A DNA stretch of 64,000 nt from an uncultured Pirellulaceae bacterium (GTDB lineage: Bacteria > Planctomycetota > Planctomycetia > Pirellulales > Pirellulaceae). Of the stretch, positions 35,682 through 44,981 are shown piece after piece. The notes beneath the pieces were generated by a model, which was not told the origin of the DNA, made no database searches, and was given only the letters and a program-made list of their open reading frames with translations. The position numbers and the translations under genes were made by a program. The stretch spans positions 186,001 through 250,000 of the forward strand of contig CALKGE010000004.1 of assembly GCA_938084685.1 (NCBI GenBank), given 5' to 3'. Positions within the stretch are counted from its first letter, which is position 1. Each line of letters opens with the position of its first letter.

Positions 35682-36953
35682 ATGAGTGACATGCATCCTG
35701 CATTTAGCAATTTTGCCCGTGGAGTAACCACCGAGACAGCATTTGACGTGCTGGTCGTGGCAAAACAATTGAAAGCGGAAGGCAAAAAGGTAGTCGAACT
35801 GGAAATCGGGGACAGCCCATTCCCATCCACAACCAACGGTGCTCAGGCTGGCATCCAAGCCATTCAGGACGACCACTGTCACTATGGTCCTTCGATTGGA
35901 ATCCCTGAGTTTCGAGAAGCCGTGGCCAAGTACGTAAATGACGAATACGGGTTAAATGTCGCGGCCTGCAATGTAACCGCAGGTCCAGGAGCAAAGATCT
36001 TTGAAACTCTGTTCTGTGAAGCATTCATCAACGAAGGGGATGGCGTCCTGGTCTTCAGCCCGTTCTTCCCCACCTATCCTCCCAACATTGAACGACGCGG
36101 TGGTCGCATCGTTTATTCGGAGCTGAAACAGGAAAATGCCTTCCGCCCCAACCTGGATGACATTGCCCGGTTTGTTAACGAAGACCCAAACCCCAAAGCT
36201 ATCTTCATCAACACACCTCACAATCCCACAGGTGGTATCGCCACAGAAGAAGATCTGCGAGCCATCGCCGACTTGATTCGCGGAAAGAATATCGTCGTAT
36301 TCGCCGATGAACCATATGACCAGATGGCTTGGGAAGGCCAGCACCACTCGCTGCTGGCCCAGCCTGGAATGCTCGACCAGTGCGTTTCATGCTACACATT
36401 CAGTAAGTCGTTCAGCATGAGTGGATGGAGACTTGGCTATGCTGTCAGTAGCGAACGTATCATCAACATGATCGCCAAGCTGACCAACAGCACCCTGTCA
36501 TGTATTCCTCCCTTTGTACAGATGGCCGGAGCAGCTGCGCTCAATGAGGATCGGGACCAACGTGACCAGTACATGGCCGAATTCAAAGAACGAACCATTT
36601 CGCTGGCAACCAAACTCAATGAACTCGACGGGGTCAACTGCCTGATACCAGGAGGAACGTTTTATGTTTTCCCCAATGTAGCTGAAATCTGCAATAAGCA
36701 CGCAATCACATCGCATGGACTGGCTCTCTACCTGCTCCAGGGCGCGGACGATAATTTTGGCGTCGCCTGTCTGGGTGGCGAATGTTTTGGTGATGCCGGT
36801 CACGGCTTCATCCGCTTCAGCACGGCCGAACCACCGGAACTCATTCAGGAAGCACTCGACTTTCTACCCGTTGCCTGGAATGATGAAGAAAGAATTCAGG
36901 CCTTTTTGACTGAGAATCCGAAATACAGGCTGGAAAACCCCTACTCGATTTAA
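35682..36953 (+). CDS. Class I/II pyridoxal-phosphate aminotransferase
   Basis: A 423-residue fold-type I aminotransferase. Conserved parts: I-N-T-P-H-N-P-T-G-G (about 183-192), A-D-E-P-Y-D-Q-M for cofactor contact, the Schiff-base lysine K242 in T-F-S-K-S-F-S-M-S-G-W-R-L-G-Y, and a late arginine in F-I-R-F-S that binds the substrate carboxylate. It resembles the aspartate/aromatic aminotransferase branch; specificity is not readable. The last 30 or so residues (E-E-R-I-Q-A-F-L-T-E-N-P-K-Y-R-L) extend beyond the usual end. It stands between a divergent promoter region and the MoxR gene (27 bases downstream), with which it may be co-transcribed. Confidence 0.92.
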   Translation: MSDMHPAFSNFARGVTTETAFDVLVVAKQLKAEGKKVVELEIGDSPFPSTTNGAQAGIQAIQDDHCHYGPSIGIPEFREAVAKYVNDEYGLNVAACNVTAGPGAKIFETLFCEAFINEGDGVLVFSPFFPTYPPNIERRGGRIVYSELKQENAFRPNLDDIARFVNEDPNPKAIFINTPHNPTGGIATEEDLRAIADLIRGKNIVVFADEPYDQMAWEGQHHSLLAQPGMLDQCVSCYTFSKSFSMSGWRLGYAVSSERIINMIAKLTNSTLSCIPPFVQMAGAAALNEDRDQRDQYMAEFKERTISLATKLNELDGVNCLIPGGTFYVFPNVAEICNKHAITSHGLALYLLQGADDNFGVACLGGECFGDAGHGFIRFSTAEPPELIQEALDFLPVAWNDEERIQAFLTENPKYRLENPYSI

Positions 36954-36980
36954 CGCCTCACCACCTTTGGGAGCATCATT

Positions 36981-37925
36981 GTGGCAGATGTCACCAGTAT
37001 CGCCCAACGCATTATCTCCAATGTAGAACAAGTGATCGTCGGTAAACGACCTCAATTAATTCTTTCACTCGTTTCCTGGCTTTGCGAAGGTCATATCCTC
37101 TTGGAGGATGTACCAGGAGTGGCCAAGACGATTCTCGCTCGTGCACTCTCCCGCAGCGTGGGATGCAGCTTTAAACGAATTCAATGTACCCCTGACCTGC
37201 TACCTACGGATGTCACCGGAGCGTCTATTTTCAACCCGAAGACGACCGAGTTCGAATTTCGTCCCGGTCCTGTTTTCGGCCAACTCGTACTGGCTGACGA
37301 AATCAACCGTGCTACTCCCAGAACTCAGGCAGCACTGCTGGAAGCAATGGCAGAAGCAAAAGTCACGGTCGATGGACACTCGCATGCGCTAACACCTCCC
37401 TTTCTGGTTATCGCCACTCAAAACCCTGTTGACCACGAAGGTACCTTTCCGCTGCCGGAAGCTCAACTCGACCGTTTCTTCATGAAATTCCAGTTAGGTT
37501 ATCCGAGCATGGAAGAGGAATTACGAATGCTGACGATGCTGCAGCACCAACATCCACTCGAATCAATAGGTGAAGTTGTTTCGGCTAGTGAACTCATTGC
37601 CTGTCAGCAAGCTGTCCGTGCAGTACATATGGACGACAAATTGAGGCATTATATCGTGGAAATCATCCACGCCACACGTGACCATGAGGACCTTACGCTT
37701 GGTGCCAGCCCCCGTGGATCGATTGCATTATTCCGAGGCAGCCAGGCCATGGCGGCACTCCGCGGGCGGGACTACGTGCTGCCCGATGACGTCAAATTCA
37801 TTGTCACCTCTATTCTGGCGCATCGACTCATTCTGTCACCAGAAAGCCGCTTGCGAAAAGTCACCTCGGAACAGGTGGTGCAGGACATCGTTTCTGAAAT
37901 TGCTGTCCCGACCATGAATACCTGA
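36981..37925 (+). CDS. MoxR-family AAA+ ATPase
   Basis: A 314-residue ATPase starting with GTG behind a GGGAG ribosome site. Walker A is D-V-P-G-V-A-K-T (43-50), Walker B V-L-A-D-E (103-107), sensor 1 around I-A-T-Q-N-P, and the MoxR-specific P-E-A-Q-L-D-R-F follows. MoxR proteins act as chaperone-like ATPases that insert metals or assemble complexes, usually with DUF58 and von Willebrand proteins. The next genes (DUF58 and a DUF4129 membrane protein) complete the typical partner set, with a 14-base spacer to DUF58. No von Willebrand factor A gene is present here. Confidence 0.93.
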   Translation: MADVTSIAQRIISNVEQVIVGKRPQLILSLVSWLCEGHILLEDVPGVAKTILARALSRSVGCSFKRIQCTPDLLPTDVTGASIFNPKTTEFEFRPGPVFGQLVLADEINRATPRTQAALLEAMAEAKVTVDGHSHALTPPFLVIATQNPVDHEGTFPLPEAQLDRFFMKFQLGYPSMEEELRMLTMLQHQHPLESIGEVVSASELIACQQAVRAVHMDDKLRHYIVEIIHATRDHEDLTLGASPRGSIALFRGSQAMAALRGRDYVLPDDVKFIVTSILAHRLILSPESRLRKVTSEQVVQDIVSEIAVPTMNT

Positions 37926-37939
37926 GGGGAGAGTAGCCA

Positions 37940-39247
37940 ATGAAATGGGTCATCGGCGCTCTGTTCATTCTGGGAATATCCTTCATCATCGGGTCGGATC
38001 TGCTCGCTTATGCGATGTATTGTCTGCTGACTCTGATTGCTGTCAGCCGTTGGCTTTCAAAAAACTGGGCCGCTCAATTATCGGCAACCCGAGCCTGCTC
38101 GCAATTACAAGCCGAGATCGACGATCACATCGGCATTGAACTGGAAGTAACCAATCATGGGACGTTACCTGTTCCCTGGATTCTGCTGGAAGATATTCTT
38201 TCCCGAAAAGCATTCCAGCACACCCCTCCCAGCCTGGAGCTCAAATCGAGTCGCATTCAACTGACCATGCTCCGCGGTCACCAGAGTAAAAAGCTGAAGT
38301 ATCACTTCAAATGTAATCGCCGAGGGTTTTACCAACTAGGTCCCACGGTTCTGGAAACAGGTGACCTCTTCGGTCTGCATCGCCGTTTCCAGGTTCGGAC
38401 TCAGCCCCAGTATCTCACTGTCTATCCCCGAGTTTTGCCCATTGACGGATACGACCTGGCCAGCCGACGTCCTATTGGTGAAATCAAAGTGACTCATCGA
38501 CTGTTTGAAGATCCTACACGTATCGCCGGAGTACGAGCTTACCAGGAAGGTGACCCGATGAATCGGATTCACTGGCGAGCGACTGCCCGAACGGGAAAAC
38601 TGCACAGTAAAATCTATGAGTCCTCGACCGTTGCCGGACTCACCATTGTCCTGGACTTTCACAAAAGTGGTTTTCACCAGCAACATGAACCGATGCGATC
38701 TGAACTTGCCGTCACCGCAGCGATTTCTGTCGCTAACACGACACAGCTGCTCGGCCAACAGTTGGGGCTACTGTCCAATGGGCGGGATGCCGCTGAACGG
38801 ATGCGACAGGAAGGTTGGGACGTTGATCTGGGTGATCGGGAACTAGCTCAGCAAGCCGGAGCCATGATGGATAAAAATGACCGTCTCCGACCGCTGCAAG
38901 TACTAACACAACGATCTTCCGAACAGTTTTACCGCATTCAGGAGCTGCTGGCCCGCATTGAATTAGCAGACGGCCTGAATTTCGCTCAGTTGATACTGGA
39001 AGCCCAGTCGCGTGTACCACGAGATGCCACGGTTCTGGCGATCATCTCCAAACAGGATCCACAATCCACGATTGCTCTGGAAAACATGGCGCGACAGGGA
39101 TTCGCTGTTTCCGCCATGATCAATGTTTACGATAACACAGAATATGCACAGATCTCCGGGCCCCTGCTTTCAGCAGGGATTGCTACGTATCATCTGCGTG
39201 ACGAAGAATCCATCCTGCACGTTTGCCGAAAGCAGATCCTGCGGTAA
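37940..39247 (+). CDS. DUF58-domain protein, MoxR partner
   Basis: A 435-residue protein with two N-terminal membrane segments (about 5-20 and 24-42). The DUF58 core includes D-P-T-R-I-A-G-V-R-A-Y-Q-E-G-D and N-R-I-H-W-R-A-T-A-R (about 190-220), the hallmark block of the family. DUF58 proteins contain a von Willebrand-like fold and are co-encoded with MoxR; their precise role is unsettled, probably assembly or cell-envelope stress. Its 3' end is followed by the DUF4129-type gene at 39259, 11 bases on. Confidence 0.92.
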   Translation: MKWVIGALFILGISFIIGSDLLAYAMYCLLTLIAVSRWLSKNWAAQLSATRACSQLQAEIDDHIGIELEVTNHGTLPVPWILLEDILSRKAFQHTPPSLELKSSRIQLTMLRGHQSKKLKYHFKCNRRGFYQLGPTVLETGDLFGLHRRFQVRTQPQYLTVYPRVLPIDGYDLASRRPIGEIKVTHRLFEDPTRIAGVRAYQEGDPMNRIHWRATARTGKLHSKIYESSTVAGLTIVLDFHKSGFHQQHEPMRSELAVTAAISVANTTQLLGQQLGLLSNGRDAAERMRQEGWDVDLGDRELAQQAGAMMDKNDRLRPLQVLTQRSSEQFYRIQELLARIELADGLNFAQLILEAQSRVPRDATVLAIISKQDPQSTIALENMARQGFAVSAMINVYDNTEYAQISGPLLSAGIATYHLRDEESILHVCRKQILR

Positions 39248-39258
39248 ATAATCACAAT

Positions 39259-41268
39259 ATGGCTCGCAAACAAAAAACAATACTGGACTATGTCGTAGTC
39301 GGAATCAGCCCATTGCTGGTAACCGTAATGGTAACCAGTCTGGCACTGTTTGTTTCGACCATCCTCAACCCCAGCCCCTTCCTGTGGCAATTTAACTTCG
39401 TGTTGGTGATGTACTCCATGGCCACTGTTTCTATTGCGAGGATTTCGATCGAGGAAGGTAAAGAGCGAGCTGTCCTGTTTGGGGTCCCTTTGGCGGCTGT
39501 CACCCTGCTGGCGATGATGCTGTTAATTCAAATGGACGAGGCGGTTGGAGGCATGAAACTCATCTACTGTGCGGTATTGATTGCCGTGACCTGGTGGTCC
39601 TCTCATCATCTCACCTGGGACTGCACCGTCATTGAGGACCGTGAAGACTCAAGCAATCAGGGCCTGCTTCAAAAAATCGGTTTCGAAAACACTATCGATA
39701 AATCCGATATAGAAGATCCCGAGCAGGAAACTCATTCTTCAGACAACGATATTAAAAAAGAAAACAAACAGAGTTGGTTTGAGCGTTGGAAGGAAAACAG
39801 GAAAAAGCCACACACTCCTGGCATCTGGGTAATTTATTACTCGCTGGCAGCATTACCACTGTTTGGACTCGGACAGCTTTTCACCGACACCGGCACCAAC
39901 GAACTTTGCTTTAAGTATCTCCTGCAGTACGTCGCCAGTGGACTCGGACTACTACTCACAACCAGCCTGCTCGGCCTGAGACGCTACCTACGTCACAAGG
40001 ACGTAGAAATGCCGCATGAAATGGCAGGTTTATGGCTGACCGTCGGCACCGTCATGATCCTCGCCTTTATGGCTTTAGCCTTCCTGCTACCCCGACCAGG
40101 CAACGCAATGCAACTTGGTCAGCTCAGCGACTGGTTCGATCAAAGTCAGGATGACTACGACACCTCCGAATATGGTATTGGCCCTGATGGTAAAGACGAT
40201 GGAAATCAGGGATCCTCCTCAGATCAAACGGATGAAAACTCACCGAGTAATTCTCAGCAGGAAGGAGACGAACAAGAGAACGGCCAAGAGAACGGCCAGG
40301 GTACTTCCAACGACTCAAATAACTCCGAAAATGCTTCCCCAGAGGGCAACGAAGGCTCTCAGAATTCATCCGACAATCAGAATAACAATCAGCAGGCTGG
40401 CAACTCGGACAGCCAGAACGACTCTGGAAACCAGAACGATCAAGGTGACCAAGGTGACCGGGGCAACCAGGGTGACCAAAGCGAACAGGATGGTCAGGGA
40501 AACTCAGAGACGCAGAGTGAAGAAGGTCAGGATGCTCCAGACGGTGGAGCATCTCAAAGCAATAACTCTCCAGACAACGGTGCAACGCAAGCTCAACAAA
40601 ATGAGTCTCCCTCGGCAGAGAACAACCAACCAACCGAGGCTCAATCCTCGTCCGAATCCGAGTCTGATCGCAGTGAATCATCTTCCTCTCAGTTCCCGGA
40701 CCTCCCCTCACTTGGTGAATTTGGTACATTCATTCAGATCATTTTCTGGATTGTCGTGGGGACCATTTTTCTTTTCTATCTGGTACGTAACTACCAAGCC
40801 CTCTGGAATGCCGTGAAGGAGATTGTCTCCGGGTTCTTTAACTGGTTAACCGGCGCGTTTGCAGGAACGCCCAGGGAGCAGGTGCAACATGAAGAAACTC
40901 CGGTTCAGCCATCAGTACCACGTCCTCCCCCTTTCAGCAGTTTTTCCAATCCGTTCACAGGCAGGGCTCAATTGAGTCTGCTGGAACTGGTGCAGTACAG
41001 TTTTGATGCACTGGAATCACTGGGGCATGAACTGGGCATTGAGCGACAGGAAGACCAGACACCCAACGAGTTCAGCCAGATCATGGCTCAGCAAATCTCA
41101 CCTCTGGGTCAGGCCACGCTACGACTTGGCAAACACTACAGTCTGGCTGCTTATGCTCCCACACTGCTCAACCAAAGTTGTTTGCAGGACCTGCAGGACT
41201 TTTGGCAACAGTTAAGCAAGGTAACGATCCGACATCCCCAGCCTGCTAACACGCAGGCCTCAAACTGA
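39259..41268 (+). CDS. Membrane protein with long Gln/Asn/Ser-rich linker and DUF4129-like C terminus
   Basis: A 669-residue protein. The N-terminal part has several hydrophobic segments in two groups (to about residue 115, then about 190-285). A strongly low-complexity region (about 295-485) made of Q, N, D, S, G and E follows, then one membrane helix (about 498-517) and a C-terminal helical domain (about 570-655) matching DUF4129, found at the end of many MoxR operons, often fused to transglutaminase. No transglutaminase (C-H-D) core is seen here. The start at 39259 is used because the frame from 39223 lies inside the DUF58 gene. The last 23 bases overlap the converging PP-loop gene. Confidence 0.82.
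   Translation: MARKQKTILDYVVVGISPLLVTVMVTSLALFVSTILNPSPFLWQFNFVLVMYSMATVSIARISIEEGKERAVLFGVPLAAVTLLAMMLLIQMDEAVGGMKLIYCAVLIAVTWWSSHHLTWDCTVIEDREDSSNQGLLQKIGFENTIDKSDIEDPEQETHSSDNDIKKENKQSWFERWKENRKKPHTPGIWVIYYSLAALPLFGLGQLFTDTGTNELCFKYLLQYVASGLGLLLTTSLLGLRRYLRHKDVEMPHEMAGLWLTVGTVMILAFMALAFLLPRPGNAMQLGQLSDWFDQSQDDYDTSEYGIGPDGKDDGNQGSSSDQTDENSPSNSQQEGDEQENGQENGQGTSNDSNNSENASPEGNEGSQNSSDNQNNNQQAGNSDSQNDSGNQNDQGDQGDRGNQGDQSEQDGQGNSETQSEEGQDAPDGGASQSNNSPDNGATQAQQNESPSAENNQPTEAQSSSESESDRSESSSSQFPDLPSLGEFGTFIQIIFWIVVGTIFLFYLVRNYQALWNAVKEIVSGFFNWLTGAFAGTPREQVQHEETPVQPSVPRPPPFSSFSNPFTGRAQLSLLELVQYSFDALESLGHELGIERQEDQTPNEFSQIMAQQISPLGQATLRLGKHYSLAAYAPTLLNQSCLQDLQDFWQQLSKVTIRHPQPANTQASN
40231..40690 (+). 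repeat. Low-complexity coding repeat (Asn/Gln/Ser/Asp-rich linker)
   Basis: Degenerate short repeats built on codons for Q, N, D, S and G, with GGTGACC/GGCAACC-type units near 40440-40480, encode about 150 residues of disordered linker in the DUF4129 gene. Such tracts can expand or contract. Confidence 0.75.
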
Positions 41269-42265
41269 CGCTGGCAATCGTTTTGTCATTCTCTGAACGT
41301 TCCGTCGGATGAGCGATCAGATTGAACTGCTGATCGGCCTGGCTGACCTGCACAATATTGTCTTCTCCTTCTACAGAACGACCGTATCGATAGATCAGTC
41401 CTGCTGCATACTCCAGAGCTTCATCAGTTGAAGGCCCTGTAATCAATGCATTAGGCCCTCTGAAACTGATGGGTTCAAGAAATGAAGTGCTGGTCGCATC
41501 TTCCATTCGATGCATGTACTCGAGCTGTGCATTTTGTTTTTGATCTCGTCCCAGGATAACTTTGACTTGCTCGTTCCAACGAAAGTGACGCCCCACATTC
41601 AGAGCCTCGTAATCCCAACGCGTATCACCAACCTGGATCTGGATAAGGTCATGCACCTTGTTTGAAAACTCGGGTTCCGTCAATGCACAGCCTGTCGACG
41701 GAGTGGGAATCATGTCTTCGGTGAATCCAAAATCTCTCGCTAACTGGATCAGTCCTTTGCGACTACGCCCCTGAAAGTCATATAGTTTCTCACGATCCAC
41801 CAATCCCTCTCGTTCGGGCTTTGTGGGAGGCAGCAACTTGGCAGACAAAGGCCGCAGCAGAAGATCCTCCAGTCCCGAATTCGTAGAAATGATATTCAGA
41901 TCAGACCGCTTCTGGCTCATCGGACGCTGACCAATCACTTCGCCACTGATGATGAACTGCGCGTCCACCGCTTCCATGAATTTATACGCACGTTCAAACA
42001 TGTAGATTCGGCAATCTACACAGGGGTTGGCTCCTTTGCCATACCCATATTGAGGTTCGCGTACAAGGTCGAGATAGTCATCTTCCTGACCGATGACCGT
42101 GATATTGGTACCCAAAGCCCGCGCAGCCTGCGCTGACGTATCCTGGCAGCAGGTGAACATCGTCTTGAAGTTCAAGGCTTCCACTTCGATTCCCTGCTCC
42201 TGCATAATGCGAATCGCAAGCATGCTGTCCAGGCCACCGGAAAGTAGTGCAACACATCGTGTCAT
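41246..42265 (-). CDS. PP-loop ATP pyrophosphatase, tRNA thiolation (MnmA/ThiI-like) protein
   Basis: A 339-residue protein. The PP-loop is L-L-S-G-G-L-D-S (7-14). A conserved cysteine pair follows in N-P-C82-V-D-C85-R, and another in P-S-T-G-C-A-L-T near residue 198. This pattern is shared by tRNA sulfurtransferases (MnmA, ThiI and their archaeal or Thermus relatives), which activate a tRNA uridine with ATP and replace oxygen by sulfur. It lacks the C-terminal methyltransferase-like part implied by some old names. The exact tRNA position is not assigned. It converges on the DUF4129 gene with a 23-base overlap at the 3' ends. It lies 60 bases after rnc, so both may share a promoter. Confidence 0.82.
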   Translation of the reverse strand: MTRCVALLSGGLDSMLAIRIMQEQGIEVEALNFKTMFTCCQDTSAQAARALGTNITVIGQEDDYLDLVREPQYGYGKGANPCVDCRIYMFERAYKFMEAVDAQFIISGEVIGQRPMSQKRSDLNIISTNSGLEDLLLRPLSAKLLPPTKPEREGLVDREKLYDFQGRSRKGLIQLARDFGFTEDMIPTPSTGCALTEPEFSNKVHDLIQIQVGDTRWDYEALNVGRHFRWNEQVKVILGRDQKQNAQLEYMHRMEDATSTSFLEPISFRGPNALITGPSTDEALEYAAGLIYRYGRSVEGEDNIVQVSQADQQFNLIAHPTERSENDKTIASVSLRPAC

Positions 42266-42325
42266 GGCTGTCTCTCTATTGAATTCTCAAACTGTTGATT
42301 GCTGGTTCTTGGTTACGGGGCCGTG

Positions 42326-43165
42326 CTATTCCATATCTTTGCCATCGTTTCCGATTTCATCAACTGCCAGAATCGAATCTTCGTCAATTTCCCCCAGTGT
42401 TTTAAGAGCATTCAGAGCTGCGTGCTGTTCCGCATCTTTTTTACTATTGCCCCAACCTGATTCAAATTCTCTGTCACCGACAACCGCGCACACATGAAAT
42501 TCCTTTTGATGATCGGGTCCCTGTTCTTTCAACAGTTTATAGACGGGCGTCAGTTTGAATTCACGCTGGGCTACCTGCTGAAACAACGACTTATAGTTAA
42601 TGGGCACACCTTCAGATACCATGGAGAGCATTTCGTCTTTCAGGCATCTCAGCACGAACGACTGGGCTGCTTGATAGCCACCGTCGAGATACATCGCCGC
42701 CACGAGCGATTCAAAAGCGTTTGACAGAATGGATCGGGGAATAGTATCTCTAGCTCCGATTCCTTTACCGACAATCACCACATCCTGAAGCAATAGTCTT
42801 TCGGCCACTTGTGCACAGGCCTTGCGACTCACGATGACTGATTTAATTCTGGTCAACTCACCTTCCAGGTATCTCGGGTATTCACAGAACAACCATTCAC
42901 TAATTACCTGTCCCAGAATCGCATCTCCAAGAAACTCCAACCGTTCGTTGGAGGCCAAGCGGTGATTCGCTCCGGACGTGTGTGTCAGCGCCACCTTAAG
43001 AAGCTTGGTATCACGAAATTGATAACCAAGTGTCCTTTCACAGGCCGCAAGCTTGACCTGCTCCTGCTCGGAAATCTCGATTCCATCCACATCCGTAGGG
43101 CCGGTGGATTTATGACCTCGGAACCAGCCACGAAACTGGTCCCAAATCGTCTTTTTAGATTTCAT
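42326..43165 (-). CDS. rnc: Ribonuclease III
   Basis: A 279-residue RNase III. A basic N-terminal extension of about 30 residues precedes the catalytic domain, with the signature N-E-R-L-E-F-L-G-D-A (73-82) and the second acidic block N-A-F-E-S-L-V-A-A-M-Y-L-D-G-G. A double-stranded-RNA-binding domain ends the protein (G-W-G-N-S-K-K-D-A-E-Q-H-A-A-L-N-A-L). It cuts double-stranded RNA during rRNA maturation and mRNA decay. The ATG at 43165 starts the chain; a frame from 43237 adds 24 residues without family similarity. The extension before the catalytic core is longer than in E. coli. Confidence 0.93.
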   Translation of the reverse strand: MKSKKTIWDQFRGWFRGHKSTGPTDVDGIEISEQEQVKLAACERTLGYQFRDTKLLKVALTHTSGANHRLASNERLEFLGDAILGQVISEWLFCEYPRYLEGELTRIKSVIVSRKACAQVAERLLLQDVVIVGKGIGARDTIPRSILSNAFESLVAAMYLDGGYQAAQSFVLRCLKDEMLSMVSEGVPINYKSLFQQVAQREFKLTPVYKLLKEQGPDHQKEFHVCAVVGDREFESGWGNSKKDAEQHAALNALKTLGEIDEDSILAVDEIGNDGKDME

Positions 43166-43612
43166 TCTTCCAGTCCGAAAACAACATCCGTTGTTACCAA
43201 ATAACGCTGAATCCTGCAGGCATCTTTTGCATGACACCTGGCCTGGGATTCCAGGAAGAATTACTCAAAACGAACCACTTGGAATAATCGGAGAATAATG
43301 GTGGGCCGTTCAGAAGAATTCTCACTTCCTTCAGAATCATTGCAATCCAAACGAGGTCAAGGGGGTTACCATGATTCGCTGGGACCACCTCAGGCAAAAC
43401 TCCACCCAATCGGCATAACCGTTATAGCTGGTACAACGAGTCCCGTTTGGGTGCCCGAGAGAACGTTAGTTAAACAAAAGTTCTCGTCCGGTGTGTTGAC
43501 GAATAGAGACTCTAATTACAGAATCAAAGGCACACTTCTTTCACTCTTTGGCACGCTTATAGAATCATCTATGCTCGGTTGACCCACCTCTCACTCAGGA
43601 AAAGATTGCGAC
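43166..43612. other. Intergenic region between rnc and mgtE (447 bases)
   Basis: No convincing gene lies here. It must hold promoters for rnc (leftward) and mgtE (rightward). It contains a candidate rightward promoter (43496-43524) and an imperfect hairpin GAGAAC ... GTTCTC near 43460-43490. No magnesium-sensing M-box leader was recognised before mgtE. Confidence 0.6.
43496..43524 (+). promoter_or_regulatory. Candidate promoter for mgtE
   Basis: A -35 TTGACG (43496-43501) is separated by 17 bases from CAGAAT (43519-43524), four of six matches to the -10 consensus. Transcription would start near 43531, about 80 bases before the mgtE ATG. Confidence 0.45.
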
Positions 43613-44977
43613 ATGCTCAATACGCTCTACTTACCTGAATTGCGAGAGATGCTGGCTGAAAATCGCTCGGAAGAAATGGCGGAATTCTGCACCACCATGC
43701 ATCCGGGGGTAACTGCAGAATTCATGGAGGGCCTGACAGCTCCTGAAGCCTGGAGAATTCTGCAACACGCTGAACCATTTCGATGCTGTGAAATTTTTGA
43801 ATTCTTCAGCGATGAAAAACAGCTGGAAATACTCGAAGGAGAAGATCGCCACGAGGTCGCTCAACTCATTGAGGTGATGTCACCGGACGACCGAGTGGAC
43901 ATCCTTGAGCAGATGAACCAGGAGATTGTGGATGAACTCCTGTCACTGCTCTCCCACGAAGAACGCCGAAACGTCATCCGGCTGCGGGAATACCCAAACT
44001 CAAGTGCAGGTTCGGTGATGACCACCGACGTGGCCAAACTCGAGGAGCACCTGACAGTATCGCAGGCTCTTGCCGAACTGGGACATCAGGCCGAAGAACT
44101 CGAAACAATCTACTATCTGTACGTCGTAGACGATACAGATCACTTACGAGGTGTCGTTTCCGCGAAGCAACTTGTCCGTTCGATCGTCCAACCGGACAAG
44201 AAGCTGGAAGAGTTGATGGAAGAAGATGTCGTCAAAGTGGACGTACTTGATGATCAGGAAACAGTCGCCCAGATCGTTGCCCGATACGACCTGCTGGCCA
44301 TCCCCGTTGTCGACCGTCAAAACCGCATGCTGGGCATCATCACTCATGACGACGTTATCGATGTGGTGCTGGAAGAAGCTCAGGAAGACGTGCAGCGAAT
44401 CGGTGCTGTAAACCCACTGGAAGAAACCTACCTGAAAACCCCACTCCTGACACTGGGATGGAAAAGGGGAGTATGGTTGATCATTCTCTTCTTCGCTGCA
44501 TTACTGACCGCGTTTGCGCTGGAACACTACGAAAACCGAATCGAAGAACATGTCTGGCTGGTGATGTTCATTCCCCTGGTCATTTCTGCCGGAGGTAACT
44601 CGGGAGGCCAGTCATCTACACTCATCATTTCGTCCATGGCACGCAATGAAATAAAACTGAGTGACTGGCTTCGGGTCGTTCGCCGGGAAATCGCCATGGG
44701 ACTCATTCTGGGATCCCTGCTAGGATTGCTCGGCTGGGGCGCAGGACTTTTCCTGGCTCCGGAACCACGATATGCACTCATCATTCCCATTACCATCCTC
44801 TGTGTGGTCATATGCGGCACACTATCTGGTTCTCTGCTACCACTCTTCTTCCGCAGGATGGGACTGGACCCGGCACTGATGAGCAATCCGTTTGTGGCCG
44901 GGATTGTCGATATTCTGGGGATCGTCATCTACATGAGTGTAGCCGGCGTCTTCTACAGTATCGTCCCTACGAACTAA
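43613..44977 (+). CDS. mgtE: MgtE-type magnesium transporter
   Basis: A 454-residue protein with the full MgtE layout: an N-terminal helical domain (about 1-125), two CBS domains (about 128-190 and 195-255) and five membrane helices from about 287 to 452. The P-S/N loop pattern appears as S-A-G-G-N-S-G-G-Q-S-S-T (about 325-336), where the channel pore forms. CBS and N-domains sense cytoplasmic Mg2+ and gate the channel. The gene stands alone between divergent rnc and converging glycosyltransferase genes. The length matches family members. Confidence 0.95.
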   Translation: MLNTLYLPELREMLAENRSEEMAEFCTTMHPGVTAEFMEGLTAPEAWRILQHAEPFRCCEIFEFFSDEKQLEILEGEDRHEVAQLIEVMSPDDRVDILEQMNQEIVDELLSLLSHEERRNVIRLREYPNSSAGSVMTTDVAKLEEHLTVSQALAELGHQAEELETIYYLYVVDDTDHLRGVVSAKQLVRSIVQPDKKLEELMEEDVVKVDVLDDQETVAQIVARYDLLAIPVVDRQNRMLGIITHDDVIDVVLEEAQEDVQRIGAVNPLEETYLKTPLLTLGWKRGVWLIILFFAALLTAFALEHYENRIEEHVWLVMFIPLVISAGGNSGGQSSTLIISSMARNEIKLSDWLRVVRREIAMGLILGSLLGLLGWGAGLFLAPEPRYALIIPITILCVVICGTLSGSLLPLFFRRMGLDPALMSNPFVAGIVDILGIVIYMSVAGVFYSIVPTN

Positions 44978-44981
44978 CCAC

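Noticed and set aside
43549-43563. Sigma-54-like TGGCAC element before mgtE
   Set aside because: The -12 part (TTGCA) is not present at the right distance.
43298-43582. 94-codon frame between rnc and mgtE
   Set aside because: No ribosome site, no recognisable domain, and it runs through the candidate mgtE promoter.
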